This document shows, in pieces, positions 1-6,520 of a DNA stretch of 8,778 nucleotides (position 1 is its first letter; each line of letters begins with the position of its first letter). The notes under the pieces were generated by a model. The model did no database searches and had not been told where the DNA came from. It saw only the letters and a program-made list of their open reading frames with translations. A program made the position numbers and the translations under genes. The stretch is taken from assembly GCA_964481035.1 (NCBI GenBank), contig CAYZSE010000130.1:1-8778 (forward strand). The letters are read 5' to 3'. The DNA comes from JAAAPF01 sp964481035 (GTDB taxonomy: Bacteria; Pseudomonadota; Alphaproteobacteria; Geminicoccales; Geminicoccaceae).

Positions 1-4
1 TTCC

Positions 5-34
5 CTGGCAGTGGTGAACATGCGCCGCTGCCAG
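5..34. repeat. 7-bp perfect inverted repeat in the operon leader
   Basis: CTGGCAG (5-11) is matched by its exact reverse complement CTGCCAG (28-34), with 16 bp between the arms. Such a layout suits a dimeric regulator's operator or the remains of a hairpin downstream of a gene to the left. No T tract follows, so it is not a convincing intrinsic terminator. Nothing else recognisable lies in positions 1-115, and no upstream gene end can be supported. Confidence 0.3.
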
Positions 35-96
35 CCGCCTCGGGCGTCCGCAACGCGCCGTACCGATCTACCAAGCCGCGGTTAAGGGCCGGTAAA

Positions 97-111
97 CGCT
101 CGCCGTGAGCG
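97..111. repeat. Short inverted repeat upstream of the Pho-like box
   Basis: CGCTC (97-101) and GAGCG (107-111) form a 5-bp stem with a 5-nt loop, about 25 bp upstream of the Pho-like box. It could be a minor operator or hairpin. In sequence this GC-rich, short palindromes are expected by chance. Confidence 0.15.
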
Positions 112-135
112 CCTAATGCCACCAACCGCGCGGCA

Positions 136-169
136 TCGTCACCAAACCGTCACGCAAGCGGCGTATCGC
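136..169 (+). promoter_or_regulatory. Candidate Pho box with -10-like element
   Basis: Two heptamers, TCGTCAC (136-142) and CCGTCAC (147-153), are separated by the A-rich spacer CAAA. This puts the GTCA cores (138-141 and 149-152) exactly 11 bp apart, the architecture of the PhoB box (CTGTCAT-N4-CTGTCAT). Ten bases after the second heptamer lies TATCGC (164-169), a weak -10 at the spacing I recall for E. coli phoA. The first two bases of the heptamers deviate from consensus (TC and CC in place of CT). The site lies about 50 bp upstream of the start of a phosphonate-uptake operon, where PhoB control is expected. A third half-site is not present at either flank. Confidence 0.45.
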
Positions 170-193
170 CCCCCGGTGAACCACGAGCCACAC

Positions 194-198
194 GGAGG
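194..198 (+). promoter_or_regulatory. Ribosome binding site fixing the binding-protein start
   Basis: GGAGG sits 7 nt before the ATG at 206. It decides between that ATG and the in-frame ATG at 116. Only the 206 start has this site, and only it puts the hydrophobic signal peptide at the N terminus. Confidence 0.85.
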
Positions 199-205
199 AC
201 CTCCC

Positions 206-1216
206 ATGCATCGCGCCGCTCTCGCCGGGCCCGTCGCCATCCTGCTCGCCAGCGGCGCCGGGGCCGCCGACCTGACCGTCTACACCGCGCTCGAGGCCGA
301 CCTGTTGCCGGTCTACAAGAAGAGCTTCGAGGCGGCCCATCCGGACATCAGCATTCAGTGGGTGCGCGACAGCACCGGCATCATCACCGCCAAGCTCCTG
401 GCCGAGAAGGACAACCCGCAGGCCGACGTGGTCCTCGGCACGGCCGCGACCTCGCTGCTGCTGTTGAAGTCGGAAGGGATGCTCGAGGCCTACGCGCCGG
501 GCGGGCTCGAGGATCTCGATCCGCGCTTCGTCGACCGCGACGAGCCGCCCTACTGGGTCGGCTCGAACGCCTGGGCCGCGGCGTTGTGCGTCAACACCAT
601 CGAGCTGGAGCGCAAGGGCCTGGCCATGCCCACGTCCTGGGCCGACCTCACGGCACCGGAATACGCGGGCGCGATCGTCATGCCGAACCCGGCCTCCTCG
701 GGCACCGGCTTTCTCGACGTCTCGAGCTGGCTGCAGCTCTTCGGCGAGGAGGAAGGCTGGGCGTTCATGGACGCGCTGCACCAGAACGTCGCCACCTACA
801 CCCACTCCGGCTCGAAGCCCTGCACCATGGCCGCCGGCGGCGAGTACCCGATCGGGATCTCCTTCGCGTTTCGCGCCGACCGCCTCATCAACGAGGGAGC
901 ACCGCTCGCCGTGGTGATCCCCGAGGAGGGCATCGGCTGGGACATGGAGGCGTCCGCGATCGTCGCCGCCACCGACGAGATCGCCGCCGCCGAGGCGCTG
1001 ATCGACTGGTCGGTGAGCGACGAGGCGATGGCGATCTACGCCGAGAACTACGCCATCCTCGCCAACCCGGCCCTCGAGCAGCCGATGGCGAACCTGCCCG
1101 ACACCATCCGCGACACGCTCATCGACAACGACTTCGAATGGGCGGCCAACAACCGGGCGCGGATCCTCGAGGAGTGGCAGGCCCGCTTCGACGGCAAGTC
1201 GGAGCCGCGCGGCTGA
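206..1216 (+). CDS. phnS2: Phosphonate (2-aminoethylphosphonate-type) ABC transporter periplasmic binding protein
   Basis: This is the extracytoplasmic solute-binding protein that would capture AEP or a similar aminophosphonate and deliver it to the permease encoded two genes downstream. From ATG 206 it is 336 aa, a usual length for the family. Residues 1-20 form a signal peptide: a short basic start, a hydrophobic stretch, then a small-residue AGA-A cleavage region. The mature part opens with the beta strand DLTVYTALE. It then has the layout of the iron/thiamine/phosphonate-type binding proteins (FbpA/AfuA-like superfamily), with a conserved-looking AENYAILANP segment near residues 275-285. 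The ORF is open upstream to 116, but those 30 residues are not signal-like and lack a ribosome site. The ligand is inferred from the neighbouring flavoenzyme and PhnX. Judged alone, the protein could be taken for an Fe(III) binder. It heads the operon, and a strong hairpin follows its stop. Confidence 0.88.
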   Translation: MHRAALAGPVAILLASGAGAADLTVYTALEADLLPVYKKSFEAAHPDISIQWVRDSTGIITAKLLAEKDNPQADVVLGTAATSLLLLKSEGMLEAYAPGGLEDLDPRFVDRDEPPYWVGSNAWAAALCVNTIELERKGLAMPTSWADLTAPEYAGAIVMPNPASSGTGFLDVSSWLQLFGEEEGWAFMDALHQNVATYTHSGSKPCTMAAGGEYPIGISFAFRADRLINEGAPLAVVIPEEGIGWDMEASAIVAATDEIAAAEALIDWSVSDEAMAIYAENYAILANPALEQPMANLPDTIRDTLIDNDFEWAANNRARILEEWQARFDGKSEPRG

Positions 1217-1228
1217 GCGACGTCTGCC

Positions 1229-1256
1229 GGCCGGGGCGCCGCGCGGCGTCCCGGCC
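1229..1256 (+). promoter_or_regulatory. Strong intercistronic hairpin between binding-protein and ATPase genes
   Basis: GGCCGGG (1229-1235) pairs with CCCGGCC (1250-1256). Inside it a G-T wobble (1236/1249) and CGCC/GGCG extend the stem. The result is an almost unbroken 12-bp stem, or 13 bp on paper with a 2-nt loop, and more realistically a GCGC tetraloop. It starts 12 nt after the binding-protein stop and ends 27 nt before the ATPase start. No U tract follows, so it is unlikely to be a full intrinsic terminator. Known parallels are the stem-loops after binding-protein genes such as malE, which stabilise the upstream message and give more binding protein than membrane subunits. That role is inferred here. 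Confidence 0.6.
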
Positions 1257-1270
1257 CTGCCCTTCCTTGC

Positions 1271-1276
1271 GAGGAG
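1271..1276 (+). promoter_or_regulatory. Ribosome binding site of the ATPase gene
   Basis: GAGGAG lies 7 nt before the ATG at 1284, directly after the intercistronic hairpin. The hairpin leaves the site unpaired, so translation of the ATPase gene should not be blocked by it. Confidence 0.75.
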
Positions 1277-1283
1277 CCCTGCG

Positions 1284-2378
1284 ATGACCGCAGCCGACCC
1301 CTATCTCGTCGCCCGGCACGTCACCAAGCGCTTCGGCGACTTCGCGGCGCTCAAGGACGTGTCGCTCGACGTCGCCGAGGGCGAGTTCGTCTGCTTTCTC
1401 GGCCCGTCGGGCTGCGGCAAGACCACGCTGCTCCGCGCCATCGCCGGCCTGGACATCCAGAGCGAGGGGGCCATCGAGCAGGCCGGGCGGGACATCTCGG
1501 CGCTGCCGCCCGAGGAGCGCGACTTCGGCATCGTCTTTCAGTCCTACGCGCTCTTTCCCAACCTCACGGTCCATCAGAACATCGCCTTCGGGCTCGAGAA
1601 CCGCGGAATGAAGCGGGCCGAGATCGACGCCCGGGTGCACGAGCTGCTCGAGCTCATTCACCTGCCCGAGCAAGCCAAGAAATACCCGGCGCAGATCTCC
1701 GGCGGCCAGCAGCAGCGGGTGGCCCTCGCCCGTGCGCTCGCCCCCAAGCCCGGGCTCTTGCTCCTCGACGAGCCCTTGAGCGCGCTCGACGCCAAGGTGC
1801 GCATCGGCCTGCGCCATCAGCTCAAGCAACTGCAGGAGCGGCTCGGCGTGACCACGATCATGGTCACCCACGACCAGGACGAGGCCCTGTCGCTCGCCGA
1901 CCGGATCGTCGTCATGAACATGGGCGTCGTCGAGCAGGTCGGCACGCCAAGGGAGATCTACGACCAGCCGGCCAGCGCCTTCGTCGCCGACTTCATCGGC
2001 GCCATGAACTTCTTCGCGGGCACCGCGGTCGGCCCGGCCGAGGTCCGTGTCGGCGAGGTGCAGCTCAGCTGCCCGCCCGACGGGCACAGCCAGGGCGACC
2101 CCGTCACCGTCGCGATCCGACCGGAGGACGTTCGCGTCCTCGAAGGCGACGGGAACGACCTCGTGAACGCCCTCGACATCGAGATCGGCCACGTCGAGTT
2201 CCTCGGCTCCTACATCCGCGCCTCGCTCGTCCATCCGTCCTTCGCCGACGAGCGGCTGATCGCCGAGCTCTCCCAGAACCTCACCCGGCGCCTCGATCTG
2301 GTCGAGGGCCACCGCATCCGCATCCAGCTCCCACCCGAGCGCGTGCGCGTCTACGCGCGGGGCGCGACCCATGGCTAG
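1284..2378 (+). CDS. phnT2: Phosphonate ABC transporter ATP-binding protein
   Basis: This 364-aa cytoplasmic ATPase powers phosphonate import. All nucleotide-binding motifs are present and intact: Walker A GPSGCGKTT (40-48), Q-loop Gln86 in FQSYALFP, signature ISGGQQQ (138-144), Walker B LLLLDEP (158-164), D-loop SALD (166-169) and H-loop His196 in VTHDQDEA. After about residue 245 comes a C-terminal TOBE-type extension containing VAIRPEDVRVL. This is typical of the PotA/FbpC/MalK branch and of the TIGR03258-type AEP transporter ATPases. The stop overlaps the permease start by 8 bp (ATG at 2371), so the two are probably translationally coupled. By sequence alone this could be any importer of the FbpC/PotA group. 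The phosphonate assignment rests on the operon. Confidence 0.9.
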   Translation: MTAADPYLVARHVTKRFGDFAALKDVSLDVAEGEFVCFLGPSGCGKTTLLRAIAGLDIQSEGAIEQAGRDISALPPEERDFGIVFQSYALFPNLTVHQNIAFGLENRGMKRAEIDARVHELLELIHLPEQAKKYPAQISGGQQQRVALARALAPKPGLLLLDEPLSALDAKVRIGLRHQLKQLQERLGVTTIMVTHDQDEALSLADRIVVMNMGVVEQVGTPREIYDQPASAFVADFIGAMNFFAGTAVGPAEVRVGEVQLSCPPDGHSQGDPVTVAIRPEDVRVLEGDGNDLVNALDIEIGHVEFLGSYIRASLVHPSFADERLIAELSQNLTRRLDLVEGHRIRIQLPPERVRVYARGATHG

Positions 2379-4395
2379 CCCTGCCGCCACCGCCGCCGCC
2401 GACGACGTCACGGCGCCCGCGGTCAAGCCCCGGGCCGGCCGCGACGACCGGCTGAGCCTGCTCTTCGTCGTGATGATCGGGCTCTACCTCGTCGTCAGCC
2501 TCGCCCTGCCGCTCGGCGTCATGCTCTGGAAGTCGACCGAGGTCCGCAGCTTCGCCTACGGGCAGGTCGAGGTCGAGGTCGACACCGGCGCGGGCTTTCG
2601 CTCGCTCGGCACGCTCGCCGAGGTGGCCCCTGCTCTCGGCCTCGAGGACCCGATCGCCCAGGCGCGCCGGGCGAGCTCGCTGACCGCGGCGCAGCTCTTC
2701 CGGCTGGGCGAGTTCCAGGGCGAGCCCGTCGAGGCGGTCCGCATGCGCTTCGACGGCGGCAGCCGCGCCGGCACGCTGCAGCGTGGTCGCGACGTCGTCC
2801 CGGCCGGCGAATGGGCCGAGGTCGGGGCGGACGACCTCCGCCGGCTGACGCTGCGCGCCGGCACCGTGCGGTCGCTCGCCAACTACGCGGCCTATTTCCA
2901 GACCCCGGCGCTGTCGCGCTCGATCACCAACAGCCTCTACGTCGCCCTTGTCACCACCGTCGTCACGGTGACGCTCGCCTTCGGCTTCGCCTACGCGCTC
3001 TATCGCACCTGCATGCCGTTCAAGGGCGTGTTCCGCACGCTGGCGATGGTGCCGATCCTCGTCCCCTCCCTCTTGGCCGGCCTGTCGCTCGTCTACCTGT
3101 TCGGCAACCAGGGCCTGGCGCGCGAGCTCATGCTCGGCGCGTCGATCTACGGCGCCGGGGGGATCATCGTCGGCTCCGTCTTCTTCACCTTCCCGCACGC
3201 GCTCTTGATCATCTCGACCGCGCTCGCGATCTCCGATGCCCGGCTGTTCGAGGCCGCCCGCGCGCTCCGCGCGTCACCTGTGCGCACCTTCTTCCGCGTC
3301 ACCCTGCCGGGCGCGCGCTACGGCCTGATCTCGGCGGCCTTCGTCGTCTTCACGCTGACGATCACCGACTTCGGCGTGCCGAAGGTCGTCGGCGGCGACT
3401 TCAGCGTCCTCGCCGTCGACATCTACAAGCAGGTGGTGGGCCAGCAGAACTTCGCCATGGGTGCGGTCGTCTCGGTGATCCTGTTGATCCCGGCGGTCGT
3501 CGCCTTCGCCGTCGACCGGCTGGTCACCGCCCGCCAGGTGGCGCTGCTCTCGGCCCGCGCCGTCCCCTATCGGCCCGAGCCGAACCGCCGCCTCGACCGC
3601 CTGGCACTCCTCTATTGCGCCGTCATCGCCGGCTTCTTGCTGCTGATCATCGGCGTCGCGCAATACGCGGCGCTCATCCAGTTCTGGCCCTACAACCACA
3701 CGCTGACGCTGCGCCACTTCGCCTTCGAGGGCGTCGACGGCGGCGGCTGGGCCTCCTATTTCAACTCGATCCGGATGGCGCTCTACACCGCGGTCATCGG
3801 CACCGCCGTCGTCTTCGTCGGCGCCTATCTCGTCGAGAAGGGCCGCGGCTTCGCCGCCGCCCGAGACAGCCTGCACTTTCTCGCCATGATGCCGATGGCC
3901 ATCCCGGGCATGGTGCTCGGCCTCTCCTACATCTTCTTCTTCAACGACCCGGCCAACCCGTTCCATTTCCTCTACGGGACGATGGCGATCCTGGTGATCT
4001 GCTCGATCACCCACTTCTACACGGTCTCGCACCTGACGGCGCTGACCGCGCTGAAGGCGATGGACCGCGAGTTCGAGGCCGTCGCCGCGTCGCTCAAGCA
4101 GCCGGTGACCCGGATGTTCTCACGGGTGACGCTGCCCGTCTGCCTGCCGACCACCCTCGACATCGCAGCCTATCTCTTCGTCAACGCGATGACGACGGTC
4201 TCCGCCGTCATCTTCATCTACGCGCCGACGACGACCCTGGCGGCGGTCGCCGCCCTCAACATGGACGACGCCGGCCAGATCCAGGCCGCCGCGGCGATGT
4301 GCATGCTGATCTTCTACACCAACCTCGCCGCCCGGGGCGCGCACGCGCTACTCTCGCGCGGGCTGGGACGCACGCAGGCGTGGCGCCGACGGTGA
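2371..4395 (+). CDS. phnU2: Fused two-domain phosphonate ABC transporter permease
   Basis: A 674-aa inner-membrane permease with two BPD_transp_1 domains in one chain, so one gene does the work of PhnU plus PhnV. The two EAA coupling loops, which dock on the ATPase, are easily seen at about 292-313 (LFEAARALRASPVRTFF...) and 567-589 (EFEAVAASLKQPVTRMF...). The first transmembrane segment is about residues 28-52, the next begins near 186, and a hydrophobic hinge helix around 411-432 separates the two halves. The unusual part is the region from about 53 to 183. It is polar, some 130 residues long, and by topology periplasmic. It makes the protein longer than the roughly 550 aa I recall for TIGR03262-type permeases. 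The gene begins 8 bp inside the ATPase gene and its stop overlaps the next gene's GTG start (GTGA). Confidence 0.88.
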   Translation: MASPAATAAADDVTAPAVKPRAGRDDRLSLLFVVMIGLYLVVSLALPLGVMLWKSTEVRSFAYGQVEVEVDTGAGFRSLGTLAEVAPALGLEDPIAQARRASSLTAAQLFRLGEFQGEPVEAVRMRFDGGSRAGTLQRGRDVVPAGEWAEVGADDLRRLTLRAGTVRSLANYAAYFQTPALSRSITNSLYVALVTTVVTVTLAFGFAYALYRTCMPFKGVFRTLAMVPILVPSLLAGLSLVYLFGNQGLARELMLGASIYGAGGIIVGSVFFTFPHALLIISTALAISDARLFEAARALRASPVRTFFRVTLPGARYGLISAAFVVFTLTITDFGVPKVVGGDFSVLAVDIYKQVVGQQNFAMGAVVSVILLIPAVVAFAVDRLVTARQVALLSARAVPYRPEPNRRLDRLALLYCAVIAGFLLLIIGVAQYAALIQFWPYNHTLTLRHFAFEGVDGGGWASYFNSIRMALYTAVIGTAVVFVGAYLVEKGRGFAAARDSLHFLAMMPMAIPGMVLGLSYIFFFNDPANPFHFLYGTMAILVICSITHFYTVSHLTALTALKAMDREFEAVAASLKQPVTRMFSRVTLPVCLPTTLDIAAYLFVNAMTTVSAVIFIYAPTTTLAAVAALNMDDAGQIQAAAAMCMLIFYTNLAARGAHALLSRGLGRTQAWRRR

Positions 4396-5525
4396 TCGCC
4401 GGCTTCGATCTGGTCGTCACGGGCGCCGGCATCGTCGGCCTCGCCCACGCTCTCGCGGGCGCGCGCCGCGGTCTGCGGGTCGCCGTCGTCGACCGCGAGG
4501 CACGCGCGGTCGGCGCCTCGATCCGCAATTTCGGCTTCGTCACCGTCACCGGCCAGCAACAGGGCCTCTGCTGGCGGCGCGCGCTCCGCTCGCGCGACGT
4601 CTGGCTCGAGGTGGCCGCGGCGGCCGGCATCCCGATCGAGCAGGAGGGCCTCGTCGTCGTCGCCCGCCGGCCCGAAGCGATGGCCGTACTCGAGGCCTTC
4701 GCCGCCACGGAGATGGGCGCCGACTGCACGCTGCTGGCCGCCGGCGAGCTGCGCCGGCGCCACGGCGACGTGCTCACCGACGCACCGCTCGAAGGAGCAC
4801 TCTGGAGCCCGCACGAGCGCCGCGTCGAGAGCCGCCACGCGGTCCCGGCCCTCGCCCGCTGGCTCGAGGAGGCCCACGACGTCACCTTCTTCCGCGCCAC
4901 CGCAGTCCACGGCATTGAGCCCGACCGCGTGCTCACCGGCGCCGGCGCGATCGCGGCCGAGCGCATCGTCGTCTGCCCCGGTGACGATCTCACGACCCTC
5001 TACGGCGACCGGATCCAGGCACTCGGCATCGTCCGCTGCCGGCTGCAGATGCTCAAGGTCCAGCCGGCCCCGGGCTTTCGTTTGCCGGCGGCGATCATGT
5101 CGGACCTCTCCCTCGTGCGCTATCGGGGCTATGCCGAGCTGCCCGAGGCGGCGGCGCTGCGCGCCCGGCTCGAGCGCGAGCAGCCGGAGCACCTCGCCCA
5201 CGGCGTTCATCTCATCGCGGTGCAGGGCCGCGACGGCGGCCTCGTCGTCGGCGACAGCCACGACTACGCCGCGAGCCCCGAGCCCTTTGCCCGCGACGAG
5301 GTCGACGAGCTGATCCTCGACGAGCTCGACAGCGTCCTCGACCTTCCCGACGCCCGCGTCGTCGAGCGCTGGACCGGCACCTACGCGTCCCTGCCCGACG
5401 CGCTCATGATCCGCGACGCGCCCGCGCCGGAGGTCCGCCTCGTCATCGTCACCAGCGGCACCGGTGCCAGCACCGCCTTTGCCATCGGCGAGGAGACCAT
5501 CGCCGAGCTGTTCGGAGAGCCCTGA
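4392..5525 (+). CDS. FAD-dependent aminophosphonate oxidoreductase (TIGR03364-like, DAO fold)
   Basis: This 377-aa flavoenzyme of the D-amino-acid/glycine oxidase fold is predicted to oxidise the amine of AEP or N-methyl-AEP, giving phosphonoacetaldehyde for PhnX. The N-terminal Rossmann motif GAGIVG (11-16) is followed by Asp34 at the end of the second strand, the place for binding the FAD ribose. The SIRNFGF stretch (43-49) and the C-terminal TSGTGASTAFAIGEE stretch (from about 354) match the clade that sits in phosphonate gene clusters. The start is GTG 4392, inside the permease stop (GTGA). The open frame extends far upstream to 2811, but that is an artefact of high GC read out of frame through the permease gene, and the Rossmann strand begins right after the GTG. 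As I recall, characterised relatives are called PbfC/PbfD. I cannot tell which substrate this one prefers. No PhnW transaminase is present in the window, so this enzyme probably takes its place. Confidence 0.85.
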   Translation: MIAGFDLVVTGAGIVGLAHALAGARRGLRVAVVDREARAVGASIRNFGFVTVTGQQQGLCWRRALRSRDVWLEVAAAAGIPIEQEGLVVVARRPEAMAVLEAFAATEMGADCTLLAAGELRRRHGDVLTDAPLEGALWSPHERRVESRHAVPALARWLEEAHDVTFFRATAVHGIEPDRVLTGAGAIAAERIVVCPGDDLTTLYGDRIQALGIVRCRLQMLKVQPAPGFRLPAAIMSDLSLVRYRGYAELPEAAALRARLEREQPEHLAHGVHLIAVQGRDGGLVVGDSHDYAASPEPFARDEVDELILDELDSVLDLPDARVVERWTGTYASLPDALMIRDAPAPEVRLVIVTSGTGASTAFAIGEETIAELFGEP

Positions 5526-6331
5526 TGGAAAGCCGCCTCGAGGCCGTCGTCTTCGACTGGGCCGGCACCGTGGTCGACCACGGCTCGCGCGCGCCGATGG
5601 GCGCGTTCGTTCGCGCCTTCGCCGAATTCGGCATCGAGATCACCATCGACGAGGCGCGCGCACCGATGGGCATGGCCAAGCGCGACCACATCGAGGCCGT
5701 GTTGACGAGCCCGCGCGTGGCCGCTGCCTGGGCCGAGCGCCACGGCCGGGCGCCGGACGCGGCCGCCGTCGACGAGGTCTACGCCGTCTTCGTGCCGATG
5801 AACGTCGCCGTCGTCGCCGACTACGCCACGCTCATCGACGGTGCCGCCGAGACCGTCCGAAGGCTGCGCGCGCGCGGGCTCAAGATCGGCTCGACCACCG
5901 GCTACACCCGCGAGATCATGGCGCCGCTCCTGCCGCTCGCGGCCGCGCAGGGCTACGCCCCCGACAACCTCGTCTGCGCCGGCGATCTGCCGCAGGGCCG
6001 GCCCTCGCCCTTGATGATGTGGCGGACCTTTCTCGACCTCGAGGTCCAGCGGCCCTGGCGCGTGGTCAAGGTCGACGACACCGAGGTCGGCATCGAGGAG
6101 GGGCTCGCCGCCGGGGCCTGGACCGTCGGCGTCGCCATGACCGGCAACCTCGTGGGCCTCGCCGTGGAGGACCTCGAAGCGCTCGACATCGCCGATCTCG
6201 AGGCCCGCCGTAACGCGGCCCACGCCCGACTGCTCGCCACGGGCGCCCACTTCGTCGTCGACGGCATCGCCGACCTCGAGCCCGTCATCGCCACCCTCGA
6301 AGGCCGCCTCGCCCGCGGCGAGCGCCCCTGA
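5525..6331 (+). CDS. phnX: Phosphonoacetaldehyde hydrolase (phosphonatase)
   Basis: PhnX splits phosphonoacetaldehyde into acetaldehyde and phosphate, the C-P bond-breaking step of AEP use. The 268-aa protein is the normal length for this HAD-superfamily enzyme. Catalytic residues align by eye with Bacillus cereus PhnX: nucleophile Asp11 in FDWAGT, with Ala13 at the position where most HAD enzymes carry Asp; Schiff-base Lys52 in the cap motif PMGMAKRDH; TTGYTRE (124-130); Arg159 in QGRP; and the Mg-binding acidic pair in KVDDTEVG (Asp184/Asp185). The presence of Lys52 separates it from the lysine-less phosphonatase-like family TIGR03351. The ATG shares its A with the flavoenzyme TGA stop, so it is the last gene of the coupled operon. 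A 6-bp stem in the final codons (6308-6322) has no T tract, and no clear terminator follows. Confidence 0.95.
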   Translation: MESRLEAVVFDWAGTVVDHGSRAPMGAFVRAFAEFGIEITIDEARAPMGMAKRDHIEAVLTSPRVAAAWAERHGRAPDAAAVDEVYAVFVPMNVAVVADYATLIDGAAETVRRLRARGLKIGSTTGYTREIMAPLLPLAAAQGYAPDNLVCAGDLPQGRPSPLMMWRTFLDLEVQRPWRVVKVDDTEVGIEEGLAAGAWTVGVAMTGNLVGLAVEDLEALDIADLEARRNAAHARLLATGAHFVVDGIADLEPVIATLEGRLARGERP

Positions 6332-6498
6332 CCCCTCGCCCGGCCCGCCTCCAGCGACCGCCGCCCCATGCCCACCAAGCGAACGATGCGGCGGGAGAAC
6401 CTGAGGAGATCCGTCGGCGGTAGGGGCGAGTTCGGCCTGTTTGAGACGAAGGCGGACCACGCCGCTATGGGTGAGATGCGCTATATGCAGACATAGCA
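6332..6498. other. Convergent intergenic stretch with a 42-codon open frame
   Basis: This is the space between the ends of phnX (plus) and the HEPN gene (minus), where the G+C content starts to fall. A plus-strand open frame from ATG 6368 to TAG 6496 codes for 42 residues, ending GEMRYMQT, in the same frame as phnX but after its stop. It has no ribosome binding site and no family I recognise, so it is either chance or the decayed tail of another gene at the junction. I see no intrinsic terminator with a T run for either operon. Confidence 0.3.
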
Positions 6499-6520
6499 CT
6501 ACCCGCATCCTTGCGATGCG
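6475..6520. repeat. Competing inverted repeats at the 3' end of the HEPN gene
   Basis: CGCATC (6504-6509) can pair with GATGCG on either side: at 6515-6520 with a 5-nt loop, or at 6475-6480. In the second fold CTAT (6481-6484) and ATAG (6493-6496) add an inner stem. The shorter hairpin falls in the last HEPN codons and the longer one spans the stop. No T tract follows on the minus strand, so a role in termination or RNA stability is only possible. Confidence 0.3.

Noticed and set aside
20..85. 21-codon open frame in the leader as a regulatory leader peptide
   Set aside because: No ribosome site, no codon run suggestive of attenuation, and it lies upstream of the likely promoter.
116..205. 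Earlier ATG at 116 for the binding protein
   Set aside because: It would add 30 polar residues ahead of the signal peptide, has no ribosome site and would place the Pho-like box inside the coding region.
2811..4391. Long N-terminal extension of the flavoenzyme open frame inside the permease gene
   Set aside because: It is the out-of-frame reading of the permease gene, very rich in Arg, Pro and Gly as expected for GC-rich shadow frames. The Rossmann motif begins only after GTG 4392.
6308..6322. Stem CTCGCC-CGC-GGCGAG at the end of phnX as a terminator
   Set aside because: The stem is only 6 bp with a 3-nt loop inside coding sequence and has no T run after it, so an intrinsic terminator cannot be supported.
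6368..6496. 42-codon plus-strand open frame after phnX as a gene
   Set aside because: It has no ribosome site, no recognisable motif and it straddles the composition change. More likely chance or a remnant.
1119..6508. Several long minus-strand open frames opposite the phosphonate operon
   Set aside because: They are antisense shadows of GC-rich genes with low-complexity, Arg/Gly/Asp-rich translations and no recognisable motifs. The plus-strand genes explain the sequence.
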